Source: Laceyella sediminis
GTDB lineage: Bacteria > Bacillota > Bacilli > Thermoactinomycetales > Thermoactinomycetaceae
Direction: 5' to 3'
Assembly (NCBI RefSeq): GCF_003003125.1
Contig: NZ_PVTZ01000002.1
Span: forward strand, 186,001-250,000
Length of the DNA stretch: 64,000 nucleotides
Below the pieces are notes generated by a model, which was given only the letters and a program-made list of their open reading frames with translations, searched no databases and was not told the origin of the DNA. Positions 48,178 to 60,257 of the stretch are shown piece after piece (position 1 is the stretch's first letter; every line of letters begins with the position of its first letter). The translations under genes and the position numbers were made by a program.

Positions 48178-48681
48178 TTAGTCCAATTGCTTCTCAAACG
48201 CCATGTGCGGATCGTCGCTACCTCTAAGATAAATAATCCCCTTTTGCTCATACTCATTCACCATATAGAGCCGCATCGCTTTTTCATTCTTGATCTGTGT
48301 ATCTAATCGGATGCTGGTGTACCCGTGCTCCTTGGCAAACCGTTCGATCTCCCCCATCAAGATGCGAGATACTCCCCTTCCCTGGATGGCCGGGTTGACG
48401 CACAATCGATGCACCACCAAAAAACGTCCAGATTGATCTGACCAAGAAACCTTTTCATAGGCATCCTCATATTCCTGATCCAACACGACGACAGCCGCCA
48501 CCCGATCTTCATCAAGCAGGGTGTAGAGATTTCTCTTCTGAATGTCATCCTTAACCAGTTCTTCGCTGGGATAATCATCCGCCCATTGGGTAATGCCTTG
48601 CTCATTCATCTTGCGTGTCGCATGCCGGTAAATCTCCAAGATCTCATCCAACTGATCCAAATGTGCATGAACTAACCGCAT
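48178..48681 (-). CDS. GNAT family N-acetyltransferase
   Basis: A 167-residue acetyltransferase. The acetyl-CoA loop is VNPAIQGRGVSRILM and the C-terminal part has RLDTQIKNEKAMRLYMVNEYEQKG, both typical of GNAT enzymes. The acceptor is unknown. It is preceded by GGGAGGC and is a single gene between convergent terminators. Confidence 0.85.
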   Translation of the reverse strand: MRLVHAHLDQLDEILEIYRHATRKMNEQGITQWADDYPSEELVKDDIQKRNLYTLLDEDRVAAVVVLDQEYEDAYEKVSWSDQSGRFLVVHRLCVNPAIQGRGVSRILMGEIERFAKEHGYTSIRLDTQIKNEKAMRLYMVNEYEQKGIIYLRGSDDPHMAFEKQLD

Positions 48682-48776
48682 GTTGCATCTTGCCTCCCTC
48701 GCTTCAACCCGCAGAATCTATCTCTAGGGTTCCACCAGGGAGAAAGAACATACCAAACATGCGCCCCTCTCCGGCA

Positions 48777-49094
48777 TTACATTAACACCATGCCGACGGC
48801 GGACACGACCGCAATCACCAACCCTACCCCCATGAACAGAATGACAATGCCATACCCTTTTTGATTTAGGTGCATGAATGTAAAGAGCTGCAACACTACC
48901 TGAATCGAAGCCGAAATGATCAGCACCCAAAAAATGGCCGTTTTGGATTCAACCAGTCCTCCGCCGACCACGATGAACGCAATCGCCGTGAACAAAATCA
49001 TCCATACAAACGAGAGGACATAGCGCCATGCTGTTTCCGGTTTTTCCTTCGGTTTCACTGGCCGCTGGGTTTGCGGCTGCAATTGCGGTTCCAT
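48777..49094 (-). CDS. ctaF: Cytochrome c oxidase subunit IV family protein
   Basis: A 105-residue protein with three membrane helices and FTFMHLNQKG in the second loop, as in subunit IV of caa3-type oxidases (CtaF). The N-terminus is a Pro/Gln/Lys-rich tail. It stands alone, whereas ctaF is usually in the ctaCDEF cluster. The ATG at 49092-49094 follows AGGTGG. It could also be the subunit IV of another haem-copper oxidase. Confidence 0.75.
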   Translation of the reverse strand: MEPQLQPQTQRPVKPKEKPETAWRYVLSFVWMILFTAIAFIVVGGGLVESKTAIFWVLIISASIQVVLQLFTFMHLNQKGYGIVILFMGVGLVIAVVSAVGMVLM

Positions 49095-49246
49095 TCCAAC
49101 CACCTCGCCTTTTCACCTTTTTATTTCATTATAATGAATTTTCTAATCATAAGCGATAAAAATGATCATCCATCGGGATGCCCCGGTTTTTCACCATGAT
49201 CCGCCCTGATCGCTTGATGGATGCAAGCGTATTTAACAGAATCCCC

Positions 49247-49275
49247 TTCCCGATCGTGTTGGAGTCATTTATAAT
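49247..49275 (+). promoter_or_regulatory. SigA promoter of ribU
   Basis: TTCCCG (49247-49252) and a perfect TATAAT (49270-49275) are 17 bases apart. The transcript would start about 30 bases before the FMN aptamer. Confidence 0.6.
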
Positions 49276-49311
49276 ATAAAAACGAGGAATGCAAGACAAT
49301 AACATAGGGAT

Positions 49312-49444
49312 ATCCTTCGGGGCAGGGTGAAATTCCCGACCGGCGGTGATGGGAAATGCGTTTCCCTAAGCCCGTGACCCGCTTACAAGCGGTGGATTCG
49401 GTGTGATTCCGAAGCCGACAGTATAGTCTGGATGGGAGAAGGAT
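49312..49444 (+). ncRNA. FMN riboswitch (RFN element)
   Basis: The hallmark words occur in order: ATCCTTCGGGGCAGGGTG, AATTCCCGACCGGCGGT, AGCCCGTGACCCG, GGATTCGGTGTGATTCCG, GCCGACAGTATAGTC and GGATGGGAGAAGGAT. The ends pair to close P1. FMN binding should favour the terminator at 49534-49570 and switch off the riboflavin transporter ribU. Confidence 0.96.
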
Positions 49445-49533
49445 GATGACGCGTACGAAAATCAAGGTACACGACCCAGGGTGGAGTCTGCCCTTTTACA
49501 ATAAAATGGGTTGTTTGCACCTTTCTTTCTGAT

Positions 49534-49570
49534 ACCCCGAAGATGGACACACCATCTTTCGGGGTTTCTT
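49534..49570 (+). terminator. Riboswitch-controlled terminator before ribU
   Basis: ACCCCGAAGATGG and CCATCTTTCGGGGT pair around five bases with one mismatch, followed by a T-rich tract. It lies 60 bases before the ribU start, the expected expression platform. Confidence 0.8.
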
Positions 49571-49630
49571 ACCTTTTTCAGGCCTTCGTACCCGTTGTCA
49601 TCAGAAGCACAAATAAGGGAGCGTGTTCTG

Positions 49631-50206
49631 ATGCAACGATCGCAAGCACTGACAAAAATGATCTTTTTATCTTTGATGGCGGGCATCGCATTTATCTTAC
49701 AAAAACTAGAATTTCCGTTGCCCGGCTTCCCAACGTTTTTAAAAATTGATTTCAGCGAAGTCCCTGCCTTAATCGCAGGACTTCTCTATGGGCCGTTGGC
49801 CGGGGTGTTGGTGGAGTTCTTCAAGAACTTCCTACACTTCCTCTTCAGCGGCAGTGAAACCGGCATTATCCCTGTCGGGCAACTGTCTAATTTCCTCGCC
49901 GGCAGCGTCTTTGTCGCTGTCACTTCCATCATCGCTCGCAAAGTGGGAGAATTGAAAGGGCTCATATACGGCTTGGCCACCGCCACGGTGATCAGCGCGG
50001 TCGTCATGACTTCGGCCAATTGGTATGTCTTCTTCCCGCTTTACAGCAAACTGATCCATTGGACAGTATCCGGTTCACAAAAATTCGCCTTAATCATGTT
50101 TGGTATCGCCCCGTTTAACTTGCTCAAAGGCGTACTTGTGACCGCGATTTTCATCCCGCTTTATTTGAAGTTACAACCGCATCTAAAACGGCGCTTAAGC
50201 TTCTGA
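49631..50206 (+). CDS. ribU: Riboflavin ECF transporter S component
   Basis: RibU is the riboflavin-binding membrane subunit of an energy-coupling-factor transporter (191 residues, six helices). The segments LPGFPTFLKIDFSEVPALIAGLLYG, PLAGVLVEFFKNFLHFL and FNLLKG are typical of the family. I start at the ATG at 49631 behind AAGGGAGCG; the longer frame overlaps the terminator. The upstream FMN riboswitch confirms the substrate. EcfA and EcfT are not in the window. Confidence 0.95.
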   Translation: MQRSQALTKMIFLSLMAGIAFILQKLEFPLPGFPTFLKIDFSEVPALIAGLLYGPLAGVLVEFFKNFLHFLFSGSETGIIPVGQLSNFLAGSVFVAVTSIIARKVGELKGLIYGLATATVISAVVMTSANWYVFFPLYSKLIHWTVSGSQKFALIMFGIAPFNLLKGVLVTAIFIPLYLKLQPHLKRRLSF

Positions 50207-50224
50207 ACAGCGCCTTGACCATAG

Positions 50225-50268
50225 AAAAACCCAGTCAAACAGGGAACATCCCGCTTGACTGGGTTTTT
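50225..50268. terminator. Bidirectional terminator between ribU and pyrG
   Basis: AAAAACCCAGTCAA (50225-50238) pairs perfectly with TTGACTGGGTTTTT (50255-50268). T runs lie on both sides, so it can end both convergent genes. Confidence 0.88.
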
Positions 50269-50341
50269 GTCGCCTGGAACGCGGAAAGAGCCGATGGTTG
50301 CGGCGCCGCAATCATCAGCTGATCCCGTTTGGCGGTTGAAA

Positions 50342-51964
<1,623 letters not shown>

Positions 51965-52036
51965 TTATCTTCCTCCTGTATCTAAGGATGCCCCTATTCG
52001 CTTAAAGCATTTCAAAATCTCGCGTTCAGGCCCGCA

Positions 52037-52098
52037 ACCATTTTTCTCAATCGCTTCACTTGTTTACGAGGCACTCACTGAAAAAAGGTTGGCCGCCT
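52037..52098 (+). repeat. Dispersed intergenic repeat, copy B
   Basis: CTCAATCGCTTCACTTG, GAGGCACTCAC and AAAAAAGGTTGGCCGCC align with copy A at 43.54 kb. It starts 76 bases upstream of pyrG; copy A starts 75 bases upstream of spo0F. The TTGTCAGACACGCC end is not clear here. Confidence 0.5.
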
Positions 52099-52130
52099 GT
52101 CGTAGCGGTTGAAAATACCGCACAAAATAG

Positions 52131-52164
52131 AAAAGAGCGCCCCCGAATGCAGGGGCGCTCTTTT
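52131..52164 (-). terminator. Terminator after rpoE
   Basis: AAAAGAGCGCCCC (52131-52143) pairs with GGGGCGCTCTTTT (52152-52164). On the minus strand it is followed by TTTTCTATTTT. Confidence 0.88.
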
Positions 52165-52225
52165 CATTTCCGTTCATAATGAGCCCAAAAAATAATTTAT
52201 CTCACGTACCTTTATTTGTCAAGGA

Positions 52226-52711
52226 TTAAAGCGCGTCTTCCTCGTCATCTTCCACGTCTTCGTCCGGCAATGCATCCTCATCACCGTCAAAAGGCGTATC
52301 TTTGTCAGCATAAGGCACCTCAATATCATCCAATTCATCCAGGCCGGCATTTCCGTAATCCTCGTCATCCGCTTCAAACAAGTCTTCATCCATGTCTTCG
52401 TCTAAATAATCGTCTTTCACGTTCATGGCCACAGCGGAATCGGTTGCCTGCTCGGTCGAATACCATTCCCTCAAGCCCCAAGTGCCTCTGCCCACACAAA
52501 CGAAGCGTCCGTCAATGTTGATTTCTGTATACAATTGCGCGATATATTGTTCAACTTCCTCTTGGGTAAATTCCTTTTTCTTCGCAACTTCCGCCATGAT
52601 GTCTCTATATTGCATCGCGTCGCCTCTTTGTTTGAGCAGATCGTACGCTAGATCAACCATCGACGTTTCTTTGATCTTTTCTAAAGCGAGGTTGTCATTC
52701 AACCTGGACAC
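52226..52711 (-). CDS. rpoE: RNA polymerase delta subunit
   Basis: Delta raises transcription specificity and recycling of RNA polymerase in Gram-positive bacteria. The 161-residue protein has the folded N-terminal HARE-HTH domain (SMVDLAYDLLKQRGDAMQYRDIM; TEINIDGRFVCVGRGTWGLREW) and a C-terminal 65 residues of nearly pure Asp and Glu. The start is GTG behind GAGG. It has its own strong promoter and a terminator after it. Confidence 0.96.
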   Translation of the reverse strand: MSRLNDNLALEKIKETSMVDLAYDLLKQRGDAMQYRDIMAEVAKKKEFTQEEVEQYIAQLYTEINIDGRFVCVGRGTWGLREWYSTEQATDSAVAMNVKDDYLDEDMDEDLFEADDEDYGNAGLDELDDIEVPYADKDTPFDGDEDALPDEDVEDDEEDAL

Positions 52712-52762
52712 ATCCTTCCCTCAGGGCGAAGTCCACAAAATCCCTATGTTTCTCGTACAACT

Positions 52763-52790
52763 ATTTTATCCAAAAAACGGTTGAAGTCAA
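52763..52790 (-). promoter_or_regulatory. SigA promoter of rpoE
   Basis: On the minus strand TTGACT (52785-52790) and TAAAAT (52763-52768) are 16 bases apart, each five of six to consensus. It lies between the icmF terminator and rpoE. Confidence 0.7.
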
Positions 52791-52822
52791 CCAATCTTCC
52801 TAAAAAACATCCCTACGCATGG

Positions 52823-52855
52823 AAAAAGCCCGGCATCCATCAAAGAATGCCGGGC
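52823..52855 (-). terminator. Terminator after icmF
   Basis: GCCCGGCAT (52828-52836) and ATGCCGGGC (52847-52855) pair perfectly and five U follow on the minus strand. It ends the acyl-CoA operon. Confidence 0.88.
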
Positions 52856-52935
52856 GCAAACAAGTAGGCTTACGCGGCTCTCAATCTCGGGCTACCTAAG
52901 CTCTTGCCCACAGGGCTGAAAGCAAAGGAACCGAT

Positions 52936-55900
52936 CTACATGTTTCGCCGATATTGTCCGCCCACCTCATACAAGGCGTGGGTAATTTGCCCAAGGCTCG
53001 CCACTTTCACCGTTTCCATCAACTCCGCGAACAAGTTGCCACCGCTTCGAGCCACTTCCTTCAACCGTTCCAGCGCTTCCGTCGCCTCGTTGCGGTGCGC
53101 CTGTTGAAACGCCCTCAGCCGGTCGATTTGCGCTTGCTTCTCTTCCGGTGTGGCCCGGGTTAATTCAATCTCTACCGTTTCTGCCGGCGGATTTGGATTT
53201 TCAAAGGTGTTCACGCCGATAATCGGCAATTCGCCCGAGTGCTTTTTCGTTTCATAATACAACGATTCCTCTTGAATCTTGCCGCGCTGGTACTGCGTTT
53301 CCATCGCTCCCAGCACGCCGCCCCGGTCGCTGATCCGCTCAAACTCCTTTAACACCGCTTCTTCCACCAAATCGGTCAATTCGTCAATGATGAAGGAGCC
53401 TTGCAACGGATTTTCATTTTTAGCCAAGCCCAATTCCCGGTTGATGATCAATTGGATCGCCATGGCTCTGCGCACCGATTCCTCGGTTGGCGTGGTAATC
53501 GCTTCGTCATAAGCGTTGGTGTGGAGCGAATTACACTGGTCGTAAATAGCCATCAACGCTTGCAATGTGGTGCGAATATCATTGAAGTCGATCTCCTGGG
53601 CGTGCAGTGAACGGCCGGATGTTTGGATATGATACTTCAGCTTTTGGCTACGCTCATTGCCCTTATAGAGATGCTTCATCACGATCGCCCACACCCGACG
53701 GGCGACGCGGCCGATCACGGAATATTCGGCATCCAATCCGTTGCTGAAAAAGAAGGACAAGTTGGGGGCGAATTGGTCGATCTTCATGCCTCGGCTTAAA
53801 TAATACTCCACATACGTGAAGGCATTGGCCAAGGTGAACGCCAGCTGGGTAATGGGATTGGCACCCGCTTCGGCGATATGGTAACCGCTGATACTGACCG
53901 AATAATAATTGCGAATCCCATGCTCAATAAAATACTCCTGAATGTCCCCCATCATCTTCAAGGCAAACTCTGTTGAAAAAATGCAGGTGTTTTGCCCTTG
54001 GTCTTCTTTCAAAATATCGGCTTGTACCGTTCCCCGCACACTGCGTAGCGTCTCTGCTTTGATTTGCTCCCTCTCTTCCGCTGACGGTTCCCGGCCCTCC
54101 CGTTCCCGGAATCGATCCACTTGTTGGGCAATAGCGGTGTTAAAATACATAGCCAAGATGATGGGCGCGGGCCCGTTGATCGTCATCGACACACTGGTGT
54201 TGGGCGCGCACAAATCAAAGCCAGCATACAGCTTTTTCATATCTTCCAGCGTGCAGATGCTCACCCCGGATTCCCCGATTTTCCCGTAGATGTCGGGCCG
54301 TTCGGCAGGGTCCTCCCCATACAGGGTCACGCTGTCAAACGCAGTGGACAAGCGTTTGGCTGTATCATTCTTAGATAAGTAATGAAAGCGCTTGTTGGTG
54401 CGCTCAGGCGTTCCTTCTCCCGCAAATTGCCGCTTCGGGTCCTCATCAGCCCGCTTGAACGGAAACACACCCGCGGTGAAGGGGAAATGACCTGGCAGGT
54501 TCTCTTTGCGGAACCACCGCAACAAGTCGCCCCAATCCTTTAGCTTAGGCAGGGCCACTTTGGGGATACGCGAGCCAGCCAATGTTTCCGTGAAGAGGGG
54601 CACCCGCAACTCCCGATCCCGCACTTTGGTGATAAACACGTCTTGCCGATACGCCTCTTGCACTTTTGGCCAATCCGCCAACGCCTTTTTGCTCTCTGGC
54701 GCCAACCGCTCTTCGATTTCCCTGATTTTGGCCGAGAGCCGCTCATTGAGATCATCGTCTTCCGCAAGCAACGCTTTGGTTCCTTCCAGCTGGTACAATT
54801 GGGTGGCCAGCTGAGCCTGCTCCTCGGATTCCGCATGGTATTTGCGAACGGTAGCCGCGATCTCGCGCAGATAGTGCGTCCGCTCCGGCGGAATGATGGC
54901 GCGCCCCTTGGTCACATCATCCTCGGTGCCATCCCACGTCGTTTGCCAAGCGAGCGAACATTTCTCATTGATTTTTTCAATCAGTGCCCGGTAGAACCGA
55001 TTTGTCCCCGGATCATGGAACCGGCTAGCCATGGTGCCATAGACAGGAATCGCTTCATCCGGCGCGTCAAACAGCCCGTGATTGCGACGGAATTGTTTTT
55101 TGACGTCGCGCAAAGCGTCTTCCGAACCTTTGCGGTCAAATTTGTTAATGGCGACCAGGTCAGCGTAATCCAGCATCTCAATCTTCTCCAGCTGGGAGGG
55201 GGCACCGAATTCGGAGGTCATCACATACAAGGACACATCGCTGATCCCTACTACATCGGCGTTGCCTTGCCCAATTCCGCTGGTTTCAACGATGATCAAA
55301 TCATATGCGGCTCGTTTCAACACTGCGATGGCATCCCGGATGCCGGCGCTCAACTCCGAACGCGTTCTCCTTGTGGCCAAGCTCCGCATATAAACGCGCG
55401 GATGGTGAACCGCGTTCATGCGGATGCGGTCACCCAGCAAGGCGCCTCCCGTCTTTTGCTTGGAGGGGTCCACTGAGAGTACCGCCACTTTTTTATCAGT
55501 GAAGTCCTCAACAAAACGCCGTACCAATTCATCGGTCAAAGAGCTTTTCCCCGCTCCCCCCGTGCCAGTGATCCCCACCACAGGAATCACTTTGTCCACC
55601 GGTGGTTGGAGGCGCAATTCATCCAGCGCCTGGCGGAGATAATCGAGCCCTCCATCCGCCTCGGCCACTTCTTCCGCTGCTGTGATGAGACGCGCAATCG
55701 CTTGCGTGTTCCCTTCAGAAAGGGCATCCATTTCCCATGTGATCTCGCCGACCGTCGGAAAGTCGGTTTCGCGCACCATGGTATTGATGATCCCCTGCAA
55801 GCCCAACTGGCGGCCATCGTGCGGGGAAAAGATGCGAGCGACGCCATACGCCTCCAACTCTTTTATTTCCTGGGGAATAATGACGCCCCCGCCTCCCCCG

Positions 55901-56190
55901 AACACCTTGATGTGCCCAGCACCCCGTTGCCTTAACAAATCGACCATATATTTGAAAAACTCCATATGGCCTCCTTGGTAAGACGACACCGCGATGCCTT
56001 GGACATCCTCTTGGATTGCCGCTTCCACAATCTCATCTACGGAACGGTTGTGACCCAGATGGATTACTTCCACCCCTGATGCCTGTAACAGGCGACGAAA
56101 CAAGTTGATGGAAGCGTCATGCCCGTCAAACAGACTGGCTGCCGTCACAAAGCGCACCGCATGTTTAGGTCGAATCACTTCTGTTTCCAT
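52936..56190 (-). CDS. icmF: Fused isobutyryl-CoA mutase IcmF
   Basis: IcmF converts isobutyryl-CoA to butyryl-CoA with adenosylcobalamin. The 1084-residue protein is a fusion: a B12-binding domain first (DGHDAS with H24, and FGGGGGV near 97), then a MeaI-type G-protein chaperone (P-loop GTGGAGKS at 209-216), then the mutase domain ([38 protein letters not shown]). This order sets it apart from methylmalonyl-CoA mutase. The ATG at 56188-56190 follows GGAGGG. Some relatives act on pivalyl- or isovaleryl-CoA; I did not assign specificity residues. Confidence 0.95.
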   Translation of the reverse strand: METEVIRPKHAVRFVTAASLFDGHDASINLFRRLLQASGVEVIHLGHNRSVDEIVEAAIQEDVQGIAVSSYQGGHMEFFKYMVDLLRQRGAGHIKVFGGGGGVIIPQEIKELEAYGVARIFSPHDGRQLGLQGIINTMVRETDFPTVGEITWEMDALSEGNTQAIARLITAAEEVAEADGGLDYLRQALDELRLQPPVDKVIPVVGITGTGGAGKSSLTDELVRRFVEDFTDKKVAVLSVDPSKQKTGGALLGDRIRMNAVHHPRVYMRSLATRRTRSELSAGIRDAIAVLKRAAYDLIIVETSGIGQGNADVVGISDVSLYVMTSEFGAPSQLEKIEMLDYADLVAINKFDRKGSEDALRDVKKQFRRNHGLFDAPDEAIPVYGTMASRFHDPGTNRFYRALIEKINEKCSLAWQTTWDGTEDDVTKGRAIIPPERTHYLREIAATVRKYHAESEEQAQLATQLYQLEGTKALLAEDDDLNERLSAKIREIEERLAPESKKALADWPKVQEAYRQDVFITKVRDRELRVPLFTETLAGSRIPKVALPKLKDWGDLLRWFRKENLPGHFPFTAGVFPFKRADEDPKRQFAGEGTPERTNKRFHYLSKNDTAKRLSTAFDSVTLYGEDPAERPDIYGKIGESGVSICTLEDMKKLYAGFDLCAPNTSVSMTINGPAPIILAMYFNTAIAQQVDRFREREGREPSAEEREQIKAETLRSVRGTVQADILKEDQGQNTCIFSTEFALKMMGDIQEYFIEHGIRNYYSVSISGYHIAEAGANPITQLAFTLANAFTYVEYYLSRGMKIDQFAPNLSFFFSNGLDAEYSVIGRVARRVWAIVMKHLYKGNERSQKLKYHIQTSGRSLHAQEIDFNDIRTTLQALMAIYDQCNSLHTNAYDEAITTPTEESVRRAMAIQLIINRELGLAKNENPLQGSFIIDELTDLVEEAVLKEFERISDRGGVLGAMETQYQRGKIQEESLYYETKKHSGELPIIGVNTFENPNPPAETVEIELTRATPEEKQAQIDRLRAFQQAHRNEATEALERLKEVARSGGNLFAELMETVKVASLGQITHALYEVGGQYRRNM

Positions 56191-56827
56191 CCCGCTTCCC
56201 TCCATTGGTAAACTCACCCAGCAACAACGCCATCTGCCGATCCGTGTACTCCTGCACGTCATAGTGCTTGCCGAGCGACCAGTGGCGGAATGTCCACATC
56301 TGTCCCATCACCATGATGTTATGAGCCATCAATTTGATAGAAGATGGGTCGATGCCGATCGTTCCGTCCTGCATCCCTTTATGCAAAATCCTTTCAAAAA
56401 GCCCCGTGATTTCCTCTTCTTTGCTCAACACATACTTCATCTTGTCGTTCGGCAAGGACTTGGTCTCCTGGTAGATCAATAGCACCAACGGACGCATTTC
56501 ATCCATCACGCGAAACAGCTGTTTCAACCCTTTGCGCAGGGATTCCATCCCCGAATCGGACTCGATCACCACTTCCAACAGCCGCTTTTCCAAATCCGAG
56601 TGGATGTCTTCACAAACGAGATATAGCACATCTTCTTTGCTTTGAATGTATTCATACATCGTGCCGATCGACAGCCCGCACTCCCGCGCGATTTCCCTCG
56701 TAGTGGTCTTGTGAAATCCCTTTTTCACAAACAGCCGTACCGCCCCTTCGATGATCTGCCGCCGCCGCTCCGCGATCAGGCGCTGATCCTTAATCATCGA
56801 CGGGATCAGCTTGGAATTGCGTTTCAA
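56165..56827 (-). CDS. TetR family transcriptional regulator
   Basis: A 220-residue TetR protein. The helix-turn-helix is [40 protein letters not shown] (given across its two helices), and the C-terminal ligand domain is unassigned. Relatives in fatty-acid operons bind acyl-CoA. The start is TTG behind AAAGGAGG, overlapping meaB by 38 bases; its end overlaps icmF by 26 bases. It probably controls this operon; a palindrome near the operon promoter is a candidate target. Confidence 0.9.
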   Translation of the reverse strand: MKRNSKLIPSMIKDQRLIAERRRQIIEGAVRLFVKKGFHKTTTREIARECGLSIGTMYEYIQSKEDVLYLVCEDIHSDLEKRLLEVVIESDSGMESLRKGLKQLFRVMDEMRPLVLLIYQETKSLPNDKMKYVLSKEEEITGLFERILHKGMQDGTIGIDPSSIKLMAHNIMVMGQMWTFRHWSLGKHYDVQEYTDRQMALLLGEFTNGGKRDGNRSDST

Positions 56828-57764
56828 TTCGTAATTCCTCCTTTAGCCAACGGCGCGCCACCTCATGCGGGCTGATGCGTTGATCCAATGCGTCCTGGAT
56901 ATCCCGCCGGAAGCGGGGCGCCTGTTGTTTGGCCTTGAAACGTTCCCGCCAAGCGGAAAAAACCAAGTCGCTCACTTCTTTTTCGATGCGCGCTCTCCGC
57001 TTCTGCACCAATAAGCCATGCCCCCGCAGATGGGCATAGTGTCGTTCCGCCGCTTCCCACCAATCTTCCAACCCTTTCTCCTCTGTCGCCAACGTTTCAA
57101 TGATCGGCGGGTGCCATAGGGCGTCATGCTTGGATAAAGTCAACAAATCTTGTATCTCTTGCTTTAAGCGCGATACCCCAGGGAGATCAGCCTTGTTGAT
57201 CACAAACAGATCGGCGATTTCCATGATTCCTGCTTTGAACACCTGCACCACATCGCCCGCCGTCGGGTTTAACACCAGTGTGACGGTATCAGCCAGATGC
57301 ATGATGTCCCACTCCGCCTGCCCAACGCCCACGGTCTCGATCAAGATGACATCATACCCTGCCGCGTCCAACACACGGACTGCCTCTGAGGTGGCCTGGG
57401 CCAAACCGCCCCATCCCCCCCGGCTTCCCATGCTGCGGATGAAAACCCCCTCATCCAACGCGTGTTCCGTCATCCGCACCCTGTCCCCCAAGATCGCCCC
57501 ACCAGTGAAGGGACTGGTCGGATCAACCGCCAACACCCCCACTGTTTTTCCCATGTGGCGCAACAGGCGAATCAAGGCGGCGATGAGAGTGCTTTTGCCA
57601 GCGCCCGGTGAACCGGTGACGCCGATCAATTGGGCATTGCCTGTATGGGGATACAATGCGTCTAACCACTTTTCTTTCTCGGGGTCCCCATTCTCCATCC
57701 GGCTAATCAGGCGGGCGATCTGCCGTTTGTTTCCCTCCTTGATCTGTGTCAGCCATGTCTCCAT
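56790..57764 (-). CDS. meaB: MeaB-type GTPase, mutase chaperone
   Basis: A G3E-family GTPase (324 residues) that protects and reloads B12-dependent acyl-CoA mutases. It has the P-loop GSPGAGKST (51-59), VDPTSPFTGGAILGDRVRM and the guanine motif NKAD. A separate MeaB is unexpected next to IcmF, which has its own G-protein domain, and no methylmalonyl-CoA mutase is in the window. It lies 15 bases after acd. Confidence 0.93.
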   Translation of the reverse strand: METWLTQIKEGNKRQIARLISRMENGDPEKEKWLDALYPHTGNAQLIGVTGSPGAGKSTLIAALIRLLRHMGKTVGVLAVDPTSPFTGGAILGDRVRMTEHALDEGVFIRSMGSRGGWGGLAQATSEAVRVLDAAGYDVILIETVGVGQAEWDIMHLADTVTLVLNPTAGDVVQVFKAGIMEIADLFVINKADLPGVSRLKQEIQDLLTLSKHDALWHPPIIETLATEEKGLEDWWEAAERHYAHLRGHGLLVQKRRARIEKEVSDLVFSAWRERFKAKQQAPRFRRDIQDALDQRISPHEVARRWLKEELRIETQFQADPVDD

Positions 57765-57779
57765 CGCCGTTCCTCCCGC

Positions 57780-58919
57780 TTATTTCAATAAATAATTGGC
57801 TATGACGACACGTTGGATTTCGTTGGTTCCTTCATAGATTTGCGTGATCTTGGCGTCGCGCATCATCCGCTCGACCGGATACTCCCTGGTGTACCCATAT
57901 CCGCCGAAGATTTGCACTGCTTCGGTGGTCACTTGCATCGCGATATCCCCCGCATACAATTTAGCCATGGCTGAAGCCTTTCCATAAGGAAGTCCCTCGG
58001 ACTCACACCAAGCCGCTTGATACGTCAGCAAACGCGCCGCTTCAATCTGTGTGGCCATATCCGCCAGCTTGAATTGGATGGCTTGCAGTTTGCTCAGCGG
58101 CTGCCCGAATTGCTTGCGCTCTTTGGCGTAATCACGGGCCGCGTCAAAGGCGCCTTGGGCGATACCTAGCGCTTGAGCAGCGATGCCGTTACGCCCACCG
58201 TCCAGCGTCATCATGGCGATTTTGAAGCCTTGCCCCTCTTCCCCCAACCGCTGGCTGGCCGGAATGCGGCAATCTTCAAAAATGATTTCCGTGGTCGGTG
58301 ATGACCGGATACCCAGCTTTTTCTCTTTTTTGCCGATGGAAAACCCAGGCGTGCCCTTCTCTACGATGAAAGCAGTGATGCCTTTGTGCTTCTTGGTCGG
58401 ATCAGTCACCGCAAACACGACATAGATTTCCGCTTCTCCGCCATTGGTGATGAAAATCTTGTTTCCGTTGAGGATATAGTCATCCCCGTCGCGTACCGCT
58501 GTCGTTTTCATCCCGGCAGCGTCAGAGCCGGAGCCAGGCTCGGTCAACCCGTACGCGCCCAATTTGCTTCCTTCAGCAAGCGGTTTCAAAAAACGTTCTT
58601 TCTGTTCGTCAGTGCCAAACTTGTAGATGGGCCAGCTTGCTAGGGAGATGTGTGCCGACAATGTCACTCCGATTGATCCGCACACGCGGGACAATTCTTC
58701 CACGGCAATCACATAACTGAGATAATCAGCCCCCGCACCGCCCCACTGCTCTGGAAACGGAATCCCGGTCAAGCCCAACTCACCCATCTTGTCAAAAATG
58801 GACCGGTCAAACCGCTCTTCCTCATCCCGCTCTCCGGCACTCGGCGCCACTTCTTGCAAAGCGAATTCACGCACCATTTTGCGCATCATTTCATGCTCTT
58901 CTGACAATCGAAACTGCAT
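57780..58919 (-). CDS. acdA: Acyl-CoA dehydrogenase
   Basis: A flavoprotein of 379 residues that forms the alpha-beta double bond of short-chain acyl-CoA. Catalytic base E363 is in [14 protein letters not shown]-binding blocks [12 protein letters not shown] and [15 protein letters not shown] are present. It is similar to the next gene upstream, so one may act on butyryl-CoA and the other on branched substrates. Electrons should pass to ETF and FadF. Confidence 0.95.
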   Translation of the reverse strand: MQFRLSEEHEMMRKMVREFALQEVAPSAGERDEEERFDRSIFDKMGELGLTGIPFPEQWGGAGADYLSYVIAVEELSRVCGSIGVTLSAHISLASWPIYKFGTDEQKERFLKPLAEGSKLGAYGLTEPGSGSDAAGMKTTAVRDGDDYILNGNKIFITNGGEAEIYVVFAVTDPTKKHKGITAFIVEKGTPGFSIGKKEKKLGIRSSPTTEIIFEDCRIPASQRLGEEGQGFKIAMMTLDGGRNGIAAQALGIAQGAFDAARDYAKERKQFGQPLSKLQAIQFKLADMATQIEAARLLTYQAAWCESEGLPYGKASAMAKLYAGDIAMQVTTEAVQIFGGYGYTREYPVERMMRDAKITQIYEGTNEIQRVVIANYLLK

Positions 58920-58946
58920 GTTTTGCCCTCCTGATCTCTGTTATAA

Positions 58947-59000
58947 GGCGTGTCCGCAAAAAAACTATGTGAAAGAGGCCACAACCTGTTTGGACACGCC
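58947..59000. repeat. Dispersed repeat, copy F, with 9-bp inverted ends
   Basis: GGCGTGTCC (58947-58955) and GGACACGCC (58992-59000) are perfect inverted ends around 36 bases. The inside (GCAAAAAAACTATGTGAAAG) resembles copy A read on the other strand. It lies between the two acd genes. It may interrupt or process the operon transcript. Confidence 0.45.
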
Positions 59001-59086
59001 CGGATGGTGGATGCCACATGTGATAGCTCTCCTAAATCCCTTCCTATTTGCTTCCATATCCATGAGCAAGGATTTCTACAATCCTA

Positions 59087-60229
59087 TCAGGACGAAAGCA
59101 CTTCATTGGCAATGACAAGCCGCTGAATCTCATTGGCTCCTTCATAGATTTGTGTCACCTTCGCGTCACGGAACAGCCGCTCCACTGGATATTCCCGCGT
59201 ATACCCGTATCCACCAAACACTTGCACCGCCTCCGTGGTCACGCGCATGGCCACATCTGAGGCGAACATTTTAGCCATCGCCGCTTCTTTCTTGCAGTTG
59301 GCCCCTTCTTCTCGCAACACGGCCGCGCGGTAAGTGAGCAAGCGAGCAGCCTCAATCTCAGTAGCCATGTCGGCCAGCTTAAACTGAATGGCTTGCAGGC
59401 GGCTGATCGTGTTGCCGAACTGCTTGCGCTCCTTGGCGTACTGAAGCGCTGCTTGATATGCCGCTGTCGCAATTCCCAGCGCTTGGGTAGCGATGCCGAT
59501 CCGTCCGCCAGCCAAATTGGACAGCGCCACTTCATAGCCTTGCCCCTCTGCACCCAACCGCTGAGTAACTGGCACTTCCATCTCTTCAAAAATCAAAGAG
59601 CTGGTGTTGGACCCGCCCATCCCCATCTTCTTCTCTTTCTTCCCGATGGTGAGACCTGGGGTGTCCTTCTCCACGATAAATGCCGAGATGCCTTTGGTTC
59701 CCTTGTCGGGGTCGGTCACCGCGAACACCACATACACGTCCGCTTCACCCGCATTGGTGATGAACACCTTATTCCCCGACAGCACATACCGATCCCCGAC
59801 GCGGCGGGCTTGCGTACGAATGCGCGCGGCATCCGATCCGGCCTGTGGTTCGGTTAGCGCAAACGCCCCCAAGTACTCCCCCCGAGCCATCCGTGGGACA
59901 TAGGTTTGTTTTTGTTCTTCTGTGCCGTATTTCAAAATCGGCATCGTTCCCACAGATGTGTGCACAGCCAAAATGACGCCAACCGTAGCGCTGACCTTGG
60001 ATATTTCCTCCAAAGCCAAAATGTAAGACAAAAAGTCAGCTCCTGCCCCACCATAAGCTTCGGGGATGGGGATGCCCATCAGCCCAACCTCGCCCATGCG
60101 CCGGATCACTTCCCGCGGAAACTGATCTCCTTCATCCATGGACTCCAAATAGGGAGTAATCTCTTTCTCTGCAAAATCACGCACCATTCTGCGCATCATT
60201 TCTAGTTCTTCCGTTAACAGAAAGTGCAT
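59087..60229 (-). CDS. Acyl-CoA dehydrogenase
   Basis: A second acyl-CoA dehydrogenase of 380 residues. E363 in [11 protein letters not shown] is the catalytic base, and [15 protein letters not shown] and [15 protein letters not shown] are FAD and substrate loops. About two thirds of residues match the neighbouring acd by eye, which suggests an old duplication. It lies 28 bases after hbd. Confidence 0.94.
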   Translation of the reverse strand: MHFLLTEELEMMRRMVRDFAEKEITPYLESMDEGDQFPREVIRRMGEVGLMGIPIPEAYGGAGADFLSYILALEEISKVSATVGVILAVHTSVGTMPILKYGTEEQKQTYVPRMARGEYLGAFALTEPQAGSDAARIRTQARRVGDRYVLSGNKVFITNAGEADVYVVFAVTDPDKGTKGISAFIVEKDTPGLTIGKKEKKMGMGGSNTSSLIFEEMEVPVTQRLGAEGQGYEVALSNLAGGRIGIATQALGIATAAYQAALQYAKERKQFGNTISRLQAIQFKLADMATEIEAARLLTYRAAVLREEGANCKKEAAMAKMFASDVAMRVTTEAVQVFGGYGYTREYPVERLFRDAKVTQIYEGANEIQRLVIANEVLSS

Positions 60230-60257
60230 CCCTCTCCACTCCTCCTGTTGCCTCGCC

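Noticed and set aside
54643-55476. 277-codon plus-strand frame
   Set aside because: Antisense to icmF with no start signal.
52936-56190. Methylmalonyl-CoA mutase
   Set aside because: The order B12 domain, G-protein domain, mutase domain in one chain is that of IcmF, not MutA/MutB.
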